Assembly (NCBI GenBank): GCA_029721435.1
Contig: CM056576.1
Location: 112,076,666 to 112,140,665, forward strand
Source of the DNA: Gymnothorax reevesii
Taxonomy: Eukaryota > Chordata > Actinopteri > Anguilliformes > Muraenidae
DNA: 64,000 nt
Direction: 5' to 3'
Shown here piece by piece: positions 55,487 to 64,000 of this stretch; positions within the stretch are counted from its first letter, which is position 1; each line of letters starts with the position of its first letter. The notes below the pieces were generated by a model. It was not told where the DNA came from. It saw nothing but the letters and a program-made list of their open reading frames with translations, and did no database searches. The translations under genes were made by a program, and so were the position numbers.

Positions 55487-56526
55487 TTCATGATTAGTTA
55501 TGTGTTGGCTCTGGTGGGACTGACTACAACCTTGATTTATGACATGTTCACGATATTGGAAGCCAGTGTTATGTAAATCCATGTGGAACCGGTGGCACTG
55601 AGCCTGCATTGACGGTGCCAGTGGGGCTTGCTACAGCCTCAGTCACTGGGGAGGTCCATATGGTACTGGTGTAGTGTTAAGCAAGTCCACGTGGAACCGG
55701 TGGCACTGAGCATGCATTAACGGTGCCAGTGGGGCTTGCTACAGCCTTAGTCACTGGGGAGGTCCATATGGTACTGGTGTACTGTTAAGCAAATCCATGT
55801 GGAACCGGTGGCACTGAGCATGCATTAACGGTGCCAGTGGGGCTTGCTACAGCCTTAGTCACCGGGGAGGTCCATTTGGTACTAGTGTCTAGAAAATCTG
55901 AAGTGATCTTCCTGGAATAAGTGTAGGGCCTCTGTGCTGCTGGAAGTGGATGGAGCGGTGTTGACTGTTTCCTGACCAGTCAGCTCCTAAATTCTCATTT
56001 GGCACATGACACAGGACTGTATTTTTATTAATATGCAGTAGTTTTATCCAGTGCCTCACCCCACTTTTTTCTGTCTTTCTCCGAGGATCTTTCCCTCCAC
56101 AACCCTGACTCCTGGACCATCCGAGCCCTGTCCCTCACCATGAGCGCTGGCTGCTGCTGTCCTGATCCAGTCCTGCACCATCTTTGGCATGCCACTTCCT
56201 CCAACAACTGATAGCACTGTTTAGATGGACTTTTATGGAACTCTATTGTCATTATCTTCTTATTAACTAGCTAGCCCGCGGAGGATGGGCTTCCCCACTA
56301 TAGCCGGGTTCCTCCTGAGATTTCTTCCCACTGGGGAGTTTTTTCTCACCACTGTTTTAGGATTTTTCTCCCTACCGGGAGTTTTTTGCCTCATTTGCTG
56401 TAGTGGGGAATAGGCTGGGCACTGCCCTTTCAGTAACTCATCTCTGACTGTAAAGCGTCTTTGTGACAGTTTATCTGTGAAAAGCGCTATACAAATAAAT
56501 TGAATTTGAATTTTGAATTTTGAACT
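55487..56526 (+). other. L2 3' untranslated region
   Basis: Contains three tandem 108-bp units, a GC-rich block (56050-56210), the GGGAGTTTTTTCTCACCAC / ACCGGGAGTTTTTTGCCTC block, and the terminal AAAGCGCTATA plus TTGAATTTTGAATTTTGAA repeats. The terminal segment is shared with the truncated copy at 8771-9260 and is presumably the recognition site for the L2 reverse transcriptase. Confidence 0.75.
55575..55898 (+). repeat. Three tandem 108-bp units in the L2 3' UTR
   Basis: GGAACCGGTGGCACTGAG begins at 55585, 55693 and 55801, exactly 108 bp apart. Each unit continues with TGCATT(A/G)ACGGTGCCAG and GGGGAGGTCCAT. The units are nearly identical to one another. Confidence 0.9.
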
Positions 56527-56544
56527 TTACTCGGCTCCGTGCAG

Positions 56545-57728
56545 CAGGGCCGGCCCTAGGCATAGGCGACATAGGCGGTCGCCTAGGGCGCCATCTGCTG
56601 GAGGGCGCACTGCCGGCGCCCTCCTCCTCTGGAAATTTTTAAAAATAAAAATCATTAAATGTCTTGTGACGCCCACTTGCGCCCCATTTACGTTTTTGTC
56701 ATAACAAAATAACTAGGGCTGTCAAAATTAACGCGTTAATGCGGATTAATCCATCATCATCACTATTAATCAGATTAAAAATTTTAACGCAATTAATCCA
56801 TTTGCAGCGCAGAATTACTCAAAGTCCCTGAAACGTGAAAATGGATTAATCGCGTTAAAATTTTTATAATCCGCATTAACGCGTTAATTTTGACAGCTCT
56901 AAAAATAGCAAATAAAATAAAATAAACTAAAGTGACTATGTTTGTCACTTGGCCATTTACGTCACGTGACGTGAGGGCGCATCTTAAGTTAGCGAACGAG
57001 CGATCAGTAAGAAGAGGACAAGTGGTTATATGGCGTTCCATGTTCGTCTTTCATGACATCTGCCTGAGCCTTGATTAATTACGGGAATAAAGCTTTTGTT
57101 TTACATCCAATCAACGGAGGGAGCCATACGCCCTTTCTGTGTGTACAGAAGTTAAATGCATTAGATACTTTTCGTCAATAATAAAACCGTTCTGTTTTTA
57201 AACGGCACAGTGTAATAATTCTCGCCGTTCAATCATTGAACAGTAACCTTCTTGGTAAAACATATTTATACGACAGTGGGCTCCTTCTTGTTACACGTCT
57301 GTGAAGTTCCAGATAAATATTCATGAGAAAAGATTTTTACTTGAAATATTGAAAGCACTGAAAGATTCTTGTTGTTATGGCACTATTGTTGTTGTGTATT
57401 TATTACTCGAAAACCATGTTTCTTGCATTTTTTACTTACTTTACTTGTGACAGTTTTGATGTTGCACATAAGTATTTATTACTTTAAATCCATTATTTAT
57501 TTATATTTTTCAAGTTTCAGATTTATTCCATCTATTTCGTTGTATTTCCTTTTATTTCATTTTATTAATGTTATACATTAACTGTTTAACAAAGATTAAA
57601 CAGTTGTGATGTTTTACCCAGCCATGCTCCTATTTTCTCAAGTTTTTGTATTTCCTGAGGCCGGGGGGGGGGGGGAGCGGCATTGAGCAAATTCGCCTAG
57701 GGCGCCAAAAAGGCTAGGGCCGGCCCTG
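56545..57728. mobile_element. hAT-type non-autonomous element, CAGGGCCGGCCC termini
   Basis: The terminus CAGGGCCGGCCCTAG (56545-56559) has its inverted partner CTAGGGCCGGCCCTG (57714-57728). Flanks CCGTGCAG (56537-56544) and CCGTGCAG (57729-57736) are a perfect 8-bp target duplication. Subterminal blocks CGCCTAGGGCGCC are also inverted. The interior is AT-rich and non-coding and contains a second MITE. A run of Gs occupies about 57663-57675. Confidence 0.88.
56714..56901. mobile_element. Palindromic hAT-type MITE nested in the hAT element
   Basis: The ends TAGGGCTGTCAAAATTAACG and, inverted, CGTTAATTTTGACAGCTCTA pair over most of the 188-bp length. Flanks AAAATAAC (56706-56713) and AAAATAGC (56902-56909) are an 8-bp duplication with one mismatch. 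Its position shows that it is younger than the surrounding element. Confidence 0.8.
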
Positions 57729-57736
57729 CCGTGCAG

Positions 57737-59360
57737 CATGTAGTCGAAAAATACTGATGTCAGTCGCGTTTTTTTCCCGGAAGCATTTCATATGTCCTTT
57801 GATGTTTCGCACTTTCGTTCAACCTGTGTTGGGTTTAATAAAGGTAAAGGGAAAGCTCGGATGTTCGCCCCATGGTAGCAGGTGGTGGTAATACCCCTTA
57901 AAAAATTGCGGTTCACGATCGGCACAACCCTACTTTGAATGGATTTATTTTCGGAACAAAATGCGAATGAAAGGGTCGAAATCCATACTCGCACGAGTGC
58001 TCCCTTTTTTTCTACTAACACACTCTATTTTTAGGCGCATATGCGAGTGAAATGCTTGCACTGTACAGTCCTGCTGTTAGTGCAACTGGCCCCAGACCAC
58101 TGAAGGTATGCCCACGCATTGGGTCACAGGTCGGAAATTCGGCTGGATGCTTGTATTGGCATTAATTTTGATAGCTGGTTGTAACGTTCTTTGGCTTTGT
58201 AATCCAAATTATCTGAATAAGATTTAACTGTGACAGATATGCAAAAATTGAGGAAATTGGGAAGGGGGCAAATACTTCATTACAGCAAAATAGGGTGAAA
58301 ACGTTTAAGGGAGTGATAATTTTTTATTATTAAATTATTGCCATGATAAAAGCCATCCGCATGTTCAAATTTTTTCTTTGTCTCATTTCACAGAAAATCT
58401 AAGAATGTTACTTTTTTGAAAGGGGGAACGTTGTCTAGCAACAAAAACTCTAATTTCTGTACCGCCACAATTTTTGCAAACGCACAAGTCCCAGCAAGAT
58501 GTTTGTTGAACGTTTATAGATCAGAAATGATTCAGCTCCTCTGAAGTCAGAACCTTTCAGTCTTATCTGCCCTTGGTGACATTGCAGGCTACCTCTAGCG
58601 TTATCTGTCACAGGTTTCCCTTGCAAATAAACTGCAGAAAGTAATTTTCATGTCTGTTTCAGTGGCAGTCTGCAAAGATAAGGGTTCACATGGGTTTGGC
58701 GCCATTTAATTCACCCTCTATTCAGAACACGGCCCAGGAACTGGCCGGGAGAATGGCAAAACCTAGGACCCCATCTCAGCATTGAACAGAATTCCATCTG
58801 ACAACAAAAGCCAGCACAGAAGGAGTAGCTGTGTGCAGAATTTTCATTGGGGCTCCCATCATTTCCTTTGTTCACAAGCTGAACAAACAGTCCATGGCAG
58901 GGTGCTTTGGGATCTGAGCTACTTCAGAGTTTTGTGAACAGTGGCATCACTTTAATCATAGCCCTGAGATGGGTCACTTTGGTGCTCCTAAGGTGCTACA
59001 TCAGGGCCTGTAAGGACTGACTCATAGTTTTCCTTCTCTGTGGTGAAAAGAGGAGATGAGCAGCTGGTTTTCCTTGTTATTCAGTGCACACTGCAATCTG
59101 AAATGCTGTCCAGAGGTTAAACAGAAATGTTTGCCGATAAACAGACATAGACAGACATGTATGAGGATAAACAGACATATAAACAGGAGAGATGTAAGCA
59201 CATATAGAGAAATGCTTGCAAATAAAACCAGAGACAAACATGCAAAGAGAAATCAACTGATGGAAATGGAGGTAGTTTGGGGTACACTGATAGATCTGTA
59301 GATAGTCGCTGAATTATGGACACCCTTTATAAAAAATAGGAGGAATATAAGAGTGAATAA
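57737..59360. other. Anonymous sequence with a Tc1 tail fragment
   Basis: 58160-58310 (TGTGACAGATATGCAAAAAT, GGGAAGGGGGCAAATACTTC) matches the 3' end of the Tc1 family seen at 0.9-1.7/7.65 kb. Nothing else recognised. Confidence 0.45.
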
Positions 59361-59632
59361 GTACAACCCCAATTCCAAAATAGTTAGGAGGAAGTGTACA
59401 TTGTGAATAAAATCTAAATGCAGTGACTTTCAGATCAAATGAGCCAATATGTTATTTACAATAGAACACAGATAACATTTCAAAAAAGGCACAGGCTGAA
59501 AAAGCAATCAATACATAAGAGAATCAGCTGAAAGAACATTTACCAAGTAATTAAGTCAACTGCCATCAGGTGTGCAACATGATTGGCTATAAAAGGGATG
59601 TCTTAAGGAAGCTGAGTCTCTCAGAAGTAAAG

Positions 59633-61646
59633 ATGGCCGGAGGCTCTCCCACCTGTGAAGACTTGCGGAAAAAAATTGTGGAATACTTCAAAAATGAAAG
59701 CACTGAAGGTGCTGAAGACTCGGTACTTACAGCAGTGACAAGTATGTCCCTTGATGAAGCCATAAAATTCTGTGTGGACATGTCACAGTACTCTAGCTGT
59801 GCATCTATGCTTGACATAAGCTATTTTTCAATCCACTTGTCAATAGAATTACCTGAAGTTCGACAAAAATATTCATGCTAAAAAAGGCGATGAAAATGCA
59901 TTCCCTCCTTACAGCATTGAAGCGAATAAAAACTCGTGCATAGCCTAATGACGTTATTTGCTGCTATGTGATCAAATTGGTGTATAGAATAGATTTGACA
60001 TTTTTAGCTGTTTCCATTCATTTTCGCACGGAATCGCAGAACCTTCAAGTGAACAGTAGTAGTGTGGTAGGCAACAAAATTAACTAGTGAGCAATAACAT
60101 GCAGTTGAAACTATCAGCGAACCTAATAAGCGAATATAAACTTTGTACTCAAACGAACACCAATAACTGCAAGTAATTTAAGGTAGCTTAATGAACAAAT
60201 GACGTGGTTATGCTAGATCATTAAGAACTGCTCACGTCATCTACTTTAACTTTAATACGAATTCATCTGGTTGTTATCTGACGATCAATATCAACTAAAG
60301 CTGGGTACAGAAAATGATGCAAACAACTAAATTCATTAGGGGTCAGCTAATACGACAAATTTCCCAAAAATGCAGTCATTTGATAAACTTACCTGCAAGC
60401 GTATTCCAATGAAAATAAATTCATTGTTTGGAACAATTGCTTTCCCTATGACACGCTTAACTTCCGCATTCCTCGATTCCTATTGGAATCCATGGAAGTG
60501 TAAAATAGTGCTATAAGTCGAAAATAAAGCTTTATCTCAAAAATCTGGCAAATTTAAATCCAAGATATCATGGCATTTAACCCATAGAGTCATATTCTAG
60601 GACTTAATTTTGACTTTCGTAGCGACTATCCTGGTAACAGACAGAATGACTGACTGACACACAAACGAACTACCGTATGCCCCGCTTGCGCATGCACACT
60701 GAGGCATAACAATTTTCCGCAACATCAAATTGCAAAGGCTTTGAAGGTCTCATCATCAAAAGATTCAGAGAAACTGGAAAAATCTCTGTGCGAAAAGGAC
60801 AAGGCTGAAGACCTTTACTGGATGCCCGTGATCTTCGGGCCCTCAAAAGCCACTGCATCACTCACCGACATGATTCTGTCATTGACATTACTAAATGGCC
60901 CAAGGAATACTTCAAGAAACCACTGTCTGTGAACAGTCTGCCGTGCCATCCACAGATGACACCTAAATCCCTATCATACAAAAAGGAAGCCATTTTTGAG
61001 CATGATCCAGAACTTTCGCCGTGTTCTGTGGGCCAAGGCTCATTTAAAATGGACTGTAGCAAAGTGCCAAAGTATCCTGTGGTCAGACGAGTCCAAATTT
61101 GACATTCTTGTTGGAAATCATGGGCATTCTGTCCTCCGGGCTAAAGAGGAGAAAGACCATCCCTCCTGTTATCAGTGTTCAATTCAAAAGCCATCATGTC
61201 TGATGGTATGGGGATGCATTAGTGCATATGGTGTGGGACACTTGCATGTTTTAAAAAGCACCATGAATGCTGAAAGGTATATAAAGGTTTTAGAGCAACG
61301 TATGCTCCCCTCCAGACGAAATCTATTCCAGGTAAGGCCTTTTGTATTTCAGTAGGACCATGAAAAACCATATACTGCAACTATTACAACAGCATGGCTT
61401 CGTAGTAGATGAGTCCGTGTGCTGAACTGGCCTGCCTGCAGTCCTGATTTTTCACTGATTGAGAACATTTGGTGCATAATTAAACGAAAAGTCCGTCAAA
61501 GGAGACCCAAAACTCTCCAGCAGCTGAAAGCCGGTATTAAACAAGAGTGGAATCAAATTCCAATGGCTGAACTCAAGAAACTTGTCTCCTCAATGCCCAC
61601 ATGCCTCCACTCTGTGTTAAAAAGAAGGGATGCTACACCATGGTAA
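59633..61646 (+). pseudogene. Tc1 transposase, interrupted
   Basis: The start MAGGSPTCEDLRKKIVEYFK lies at 59633-59692. After the insertion come AKALKVSSSKDSEKLEKS-like and [20 protein letters not shown] sequence, the first catalytic Asp in [11 protein letters not shown] (about 61080-61110), [14 protein letters not shown] (61198-61240), a second-Asp block (about 61355-61370) preceded by an in-frame stop at 61353, and SPDFSLIENIW with the third acidic residue (about 61442-61474). The C-terminus through RRDATPW ends at 61646. Frame changes occur in the middle (60735-60995). Inactive. Confidence 0.75.
59708..60712 (+). other. 1-kb insertion of unknown origin in the Tc1 transposase
   Basis: The Tc1 reading breaks near 59705 and resumes near 60715. 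The inserted DNA continues the open frame for about 58 codons (STEGAEDSVLTAVTSMSLDE ... LPEVRQKYSC), with no family I recognise. It is then AT-rich and non-coding. A segment near 60600-60712 (GGTAACAGACAGAATGACTG, CGCTTGCGCATGCACACTGA) resembles ends of dispersed fish repeats. Its termini are not resolved. Confidence 0.5.
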
Positions 61647-61919
61647 ACAGGCCACTGTCCTAACTTTTTTGAGACCTGTAGCAGCCATCAAGTTTGAATT
61701 GATTTCATTCTGTGGATAAAATTGAAAAATTTCTCAGTGTCATCATTTGCTTTGTTATCTCTGTTCTATTGTGAATAAAATACTGGCTGATGTGATTTGA
61801 AGGTCATTGCGTTTTGATTTTATTCACAATTTACACTTTGTCCCAACCATTTCAGAATTGGGGTTGTAGAATGTTGAGTTCAAACTTGTTTTCAAAAACT
61901 TCTCCAATATTCCAAAGAA

Positions 61920-62150
61920 TAATGTGAACTAGACTTACATTCTGTTCCTTTCACAGTAATCTCCACCAGCTGATAAACAATTTCTGATGTTCTTTTGAAG
62001 CAATGCGGGAAGTCTTTAAGTGTTAGGCCTTAGCCAGTACTATTTTCACATTATTAAGGTTGGTTTGAATGCCATAAATTATCTTCCCTTTCAAGCTGAT
62101 TTTGGCTTTTGGGTCCAGGAAAACTTCACAGAGAGCAAGATTCCGACTAT
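61920..62150 (-). pseudogene. C-terminal transposase relic (mariner/Tc1 superfamily)
   Basis: On the minus strand SLKGKIIYGIQTNLNNVKIV, then after one frame change KDFPHCFKRTSEIVYQLVEI. These follow the spacing of the C-terminal LKG..F....I..N....L..I....F..CF..W..R pattern of mariner transposases. The upstream catalytic domain is not recognisable. Confidence 0.45.
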
Positions 62151-62527
62151 AGCTTACTGAGGATGTGGTACTACAAGAATGCCCCCCCCCCAAAAAAAAA
62201 ATCATGTGTGATTGCAATGAAGAAACCAGGTAGTTTTTTTCTATTTCCCCAAAGCAAAGGAAAACCTCTTGGAAGATGGTACTTTCTTGTGGCACACACC
62301 TTGTGCTTTTTTTCTGTCCATTTTTCAGCAGGATCTGTAATATGTTTCATGCACTGGGGTGGCTGGCCAGTTGAGTTCCAGTGCAGTTACTGTTGTCCTT
62401 CAACTGTGCACATAGCTGTGACCCAGCTGCTGGAGTGGAAATTTGAGACAAAAGACGCTAAGCTGTGGACTGGTATGTGAAAGTGGAGCTCAGAAATGTA
62501 AAAATCAACAAGAGAAGTTGTAGCGAG
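62151..62527. other. Anonymous sequence
   Basis: Includes a C/A homopolymer junction at 62179-62200. Nothing else recognised. Confidence 0.35.
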
Positions 62528-63188
62528 TGTTGTGATTTTGGAATCTGTCTCTCATGTTTAAGTTCTGTGCCTGGCTCTGGCATGTTTAGGATTCTTGTGT
62601 TTAGTGACCACTCCCTGTCTGACCATTCTTAGGATTGTGTTTTGTGGTTTTTGGTAGTTTAGATTTCTTGTTTATTATTTTTCATCTTTCGATCATTTAA
62701 GTTTCCATGCCATGTTTTCATTTCCATACATTGCACTTCGTATACACTGTCTTGTCTTGTGTAGGTCTTTGCCCACGGTCCCTAGTCCTCCGTGCCACTC
62801 ATTCGGGTGATTTATTGGTTTCTGGGTTTTCAATCTTCCTTCATTATCTCGTGTGCTTCCTTCCCCTCTCTTTTACTATCTACTAATCCATACTAACAGT
62901 TTCTTCTGTTTGCTGCCCTGGTAACGATTCGGATTACGTCCTGTGGATTCTGGCTTGCTTCTCTGATAGTACTATTCCTGTGTACCAGACCCATTTCTGT
63001 CCGACTACGATTACTGTGATTGCTGCCCTGGTTTTTGATACTATTTTTGCCCAAATGGATTTTGAATTTTGGATTGTGGACTCTGTACTGTTGCTTTTTG
63101 CCCTGCGGGGGTCATCCCCCTTTTTCAATAAAACAAGCTCTACTGCATTTCCTGGTTCTTGCGACTGGTTCCTGATCGGTACATTACA
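62528..63188 (+). repeat. Probable solo LTR
   Basis: Runs TGTTGTGATT to ACATTACA (661 bp), with an AATAAA signal at 63127-63132 about 60 bp before the end, as is common in LTRs. Flanks GCGAG (62523-62527) and GCGGG (63189-63193) may be a 5-bp duplication with one mismatch. No internal gene follows directly. Confidence 0.5.
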
Positions 63189-63394
63189 GCGGGACTCACT
63201 GCCATTCAGAGAAATCCCAAAGCTGACTGCATAATTCAAAGCTGCAAGACCCAACGATGAGACCGAAAACTCTCCAGCCCTAGCGAGCAAGGTGGCTGCT
63301 ACCGAAACAACCAACAGCAAGAGATAACAGCAATACCAGCAAAATTACCACCTGCTGCTGCTACAAGTTAGGTAGCAAGCTTAGTCTTAGGTGG

Positions 63395-63612
63395 TGTTGT
63401 GGCCTCTAATGATAAAATTCTTTACGTGTGTTCTATGCTCAACCGATAGTTGTCACTGTGGCTTTTCGCTATAGTTATTCAGCTGTTGGGAAGGACGAGT
63501 AGAAGTGATCGAGAGAATGGGGAAGCATTGTGCTTAGTGAGTGACTGATTAAAAAGAGTTGTTACTTTCCTCCATGCTCTCCTGGTTCTTTTAAAAGCCA
63601 TCGGCTACTACA
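63395..63612 (+). repeat. Possible 5' LTR of a terminal Ty3/gypsy element
   Basis: Begins TGTTGTGGCC and ends GGCTACTACA, 218 bp. It is followed after two bases by TTGACGATGAGG, which resembles primer-site/leader sequences (TTGGCGACGAGG-like) of gypsy elements. The position just upstream of a gag-like frame supports it. The second LTR would lie outside the window. Confidence 0.45.
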
Positions 63613-63685
63613 AATTGACGATGAGGTAACCCACCTGCTCTGCTACAAGCGTGGGTGATTTTTTTTTGCGAAGATTGCTGCAAAT

Positions 63686-64000
63686 GTGCCCAGTTCTGCC
63701 CTATTTTTGCCTTGTCCTGAGGCAACTGCTATTCCATTCAAGACCTGGATGCGGATGTTTGACAACTACCTTCTACTAATAAACGCCTCAGGGAATGCCT
63801 GGCCAGAGCAAGAAAGAGGGCTGTGCTTCTTCATTGCCTTGGAACAGAAGGTCAGAGAATCTTTTACTCATTGCCTGATACAGGGGACTCTTATGCTGTT
63901 GCTGTTGTGGCACTTCAGGCTCACTTTACACCTTAATTTAATGTAAATGTGGAACTGCACGCATTCAGAAAACAAATTCAGGGTCCACATGAGACTGTTC
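63686..64000 (+). pseudogene. gag: Ty3/gypsy gag, N-terminal part, running off the window
   Basis: PEATAIPFKTWMRMFDNYLL then LINASGNAWPEQERGL and HFIALEQ-like sequence match the start of gag capsid regions in fish gypsy elements. After a frameshift near 63850-63880 the match continues as DTGDSYAVAVVALQAHFTP, one stop, then FNVNVELHAFRKQIQGPHET at the window edge. It is a family distinct from the Gmr1-like copies. At least one frameshift and one stop mark it as decayed. Confidence 0.6.

Larger units (their letters stand above)
51130..56526 (+). mobile_element. L2-clade LINE, nearly full length
   Basis: A non-LTR retrotransposon with 5' region, ORF1 (zinc finger, coiled coil, SGNH esterase), ORF2 (apurinic-type endonuclease and reverse transcriptase) and a 1-kb 3' UTR. 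It ends in AAAGCGCTATACAAATAAAT and TTGAATTT-type repeats. The 5' boundary is not defined by the sequence; 51130 is where the preceding repeat ends. L2 clade is inferred from the HHSTETAL, LDLSAAFDTVDH and CYADDTQLY motifs and the tail. ORF2 is uninterrupted, while ORF1 carries one frameshift. Confidence 0.85.
59364..61866 (+). mobile_element. Tc1/mariner element with both termini and a 1-kb insertion
   Basis: The left end CAACCCCAATTCCAAAATAG (after TA 59362-59363) and right end CAGAATTGGGGTTG (before TA 61867-61868) are inverted repeats of a familiar fish Tc1 family. The transposase start region (59635-59705) is separated from the rest (60715-61646) by about 1 kb of foreign sequence. The coding region carries stops. 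Confidence 0.8.

Noticed and set aside
62934..63320. 128-codon minus-strand frame
   Set aside because: It is antisense to the probable solo LTR and has no family signature.

Overview
The window looks like repeat-dense intergenic DNA from a ray-finned fish, most likely a teleost. The indications are several Tc1/mariner families, hAT, PIF/Harbinger and piggyBac miniature elements, an L2-type LINE with an esterase ORF1, 5S-rRNA-derived SINEs, and Ty3/gypsy elements of the Gmr1 type. The species cannot be told from this sequence. I found no host protein-coding gene, rRNA, tRNA gene or CRISPR array that I can defend; every recognisable protein belongs to a mobile element.

Layout. 0.4-0.9 kb: a Harbinger-type MITE. 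0.9-7.8 kb: an old Tc1 relic split by a Gmr1-like LTR retrotransposon on the minus strand (copy 1, 1736-7647). 8.8-13.1 kb: an L2 3' end, a piggyBac-type MITE, a 1.1-kb Harbinger-type element and Tc1 scraps. 13.9-15.4 kb and 42.3-43.9 kb: two copies of an unidentified 1.6-kb repeat. 15.7-20.2 kb: two inverted arms around an LTR-like block, a 5S-SINE and a Tc1 relic. 20.7-22.1 kb: a Tc1 element holding a palindromic MITE. 23.4-26.5 kb: an old Gmr1-like relic interrupted by a hAT MITE and a solo LTR. 26.5-27.7 kb: two SINEs. 30.8-36.7 kb: Gmr1-like copy 2 on the plus strand, very young by its LTRs. 38.3-42.1 kb: a repeat with an array of about 141-bp units rich in AGGTCA half-sites, ending in a hairpin. 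47.8-49.9 kb: internally duplicated sequence with a possible THAP-domain scrap. 51.1-56.5 kb: a nearly intact L2 LINE. 56.5-57.7 kb: a hAT-type element with a nested MITE. 59.4-61.9 kb: a Tc1 element carrying a 1-kb insertion. 62.5 kb to the end: a probable solo LTR and the start of another Ty3/gypsy element.

The Gmr1-like elements are the main biological story. In all three, integrase is encoded upstream of reverse transcriptase (gag-PR-IN-RT-RNaseH), the reverse of the usual Ty3/gypsy order. The two long copies have nearly identical internal coding regions but clearly different LTRs. Copy 2 has almost identical LTRs and a target-site duplication, yet its coding region is broken in several places, which suggests it was copied in trans by another element's proteins. 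The L2 LINE has an uninterrupted ORF2 (endonuclease plus reverse transcriptase) and an ORF1 damaged by one frameshift.
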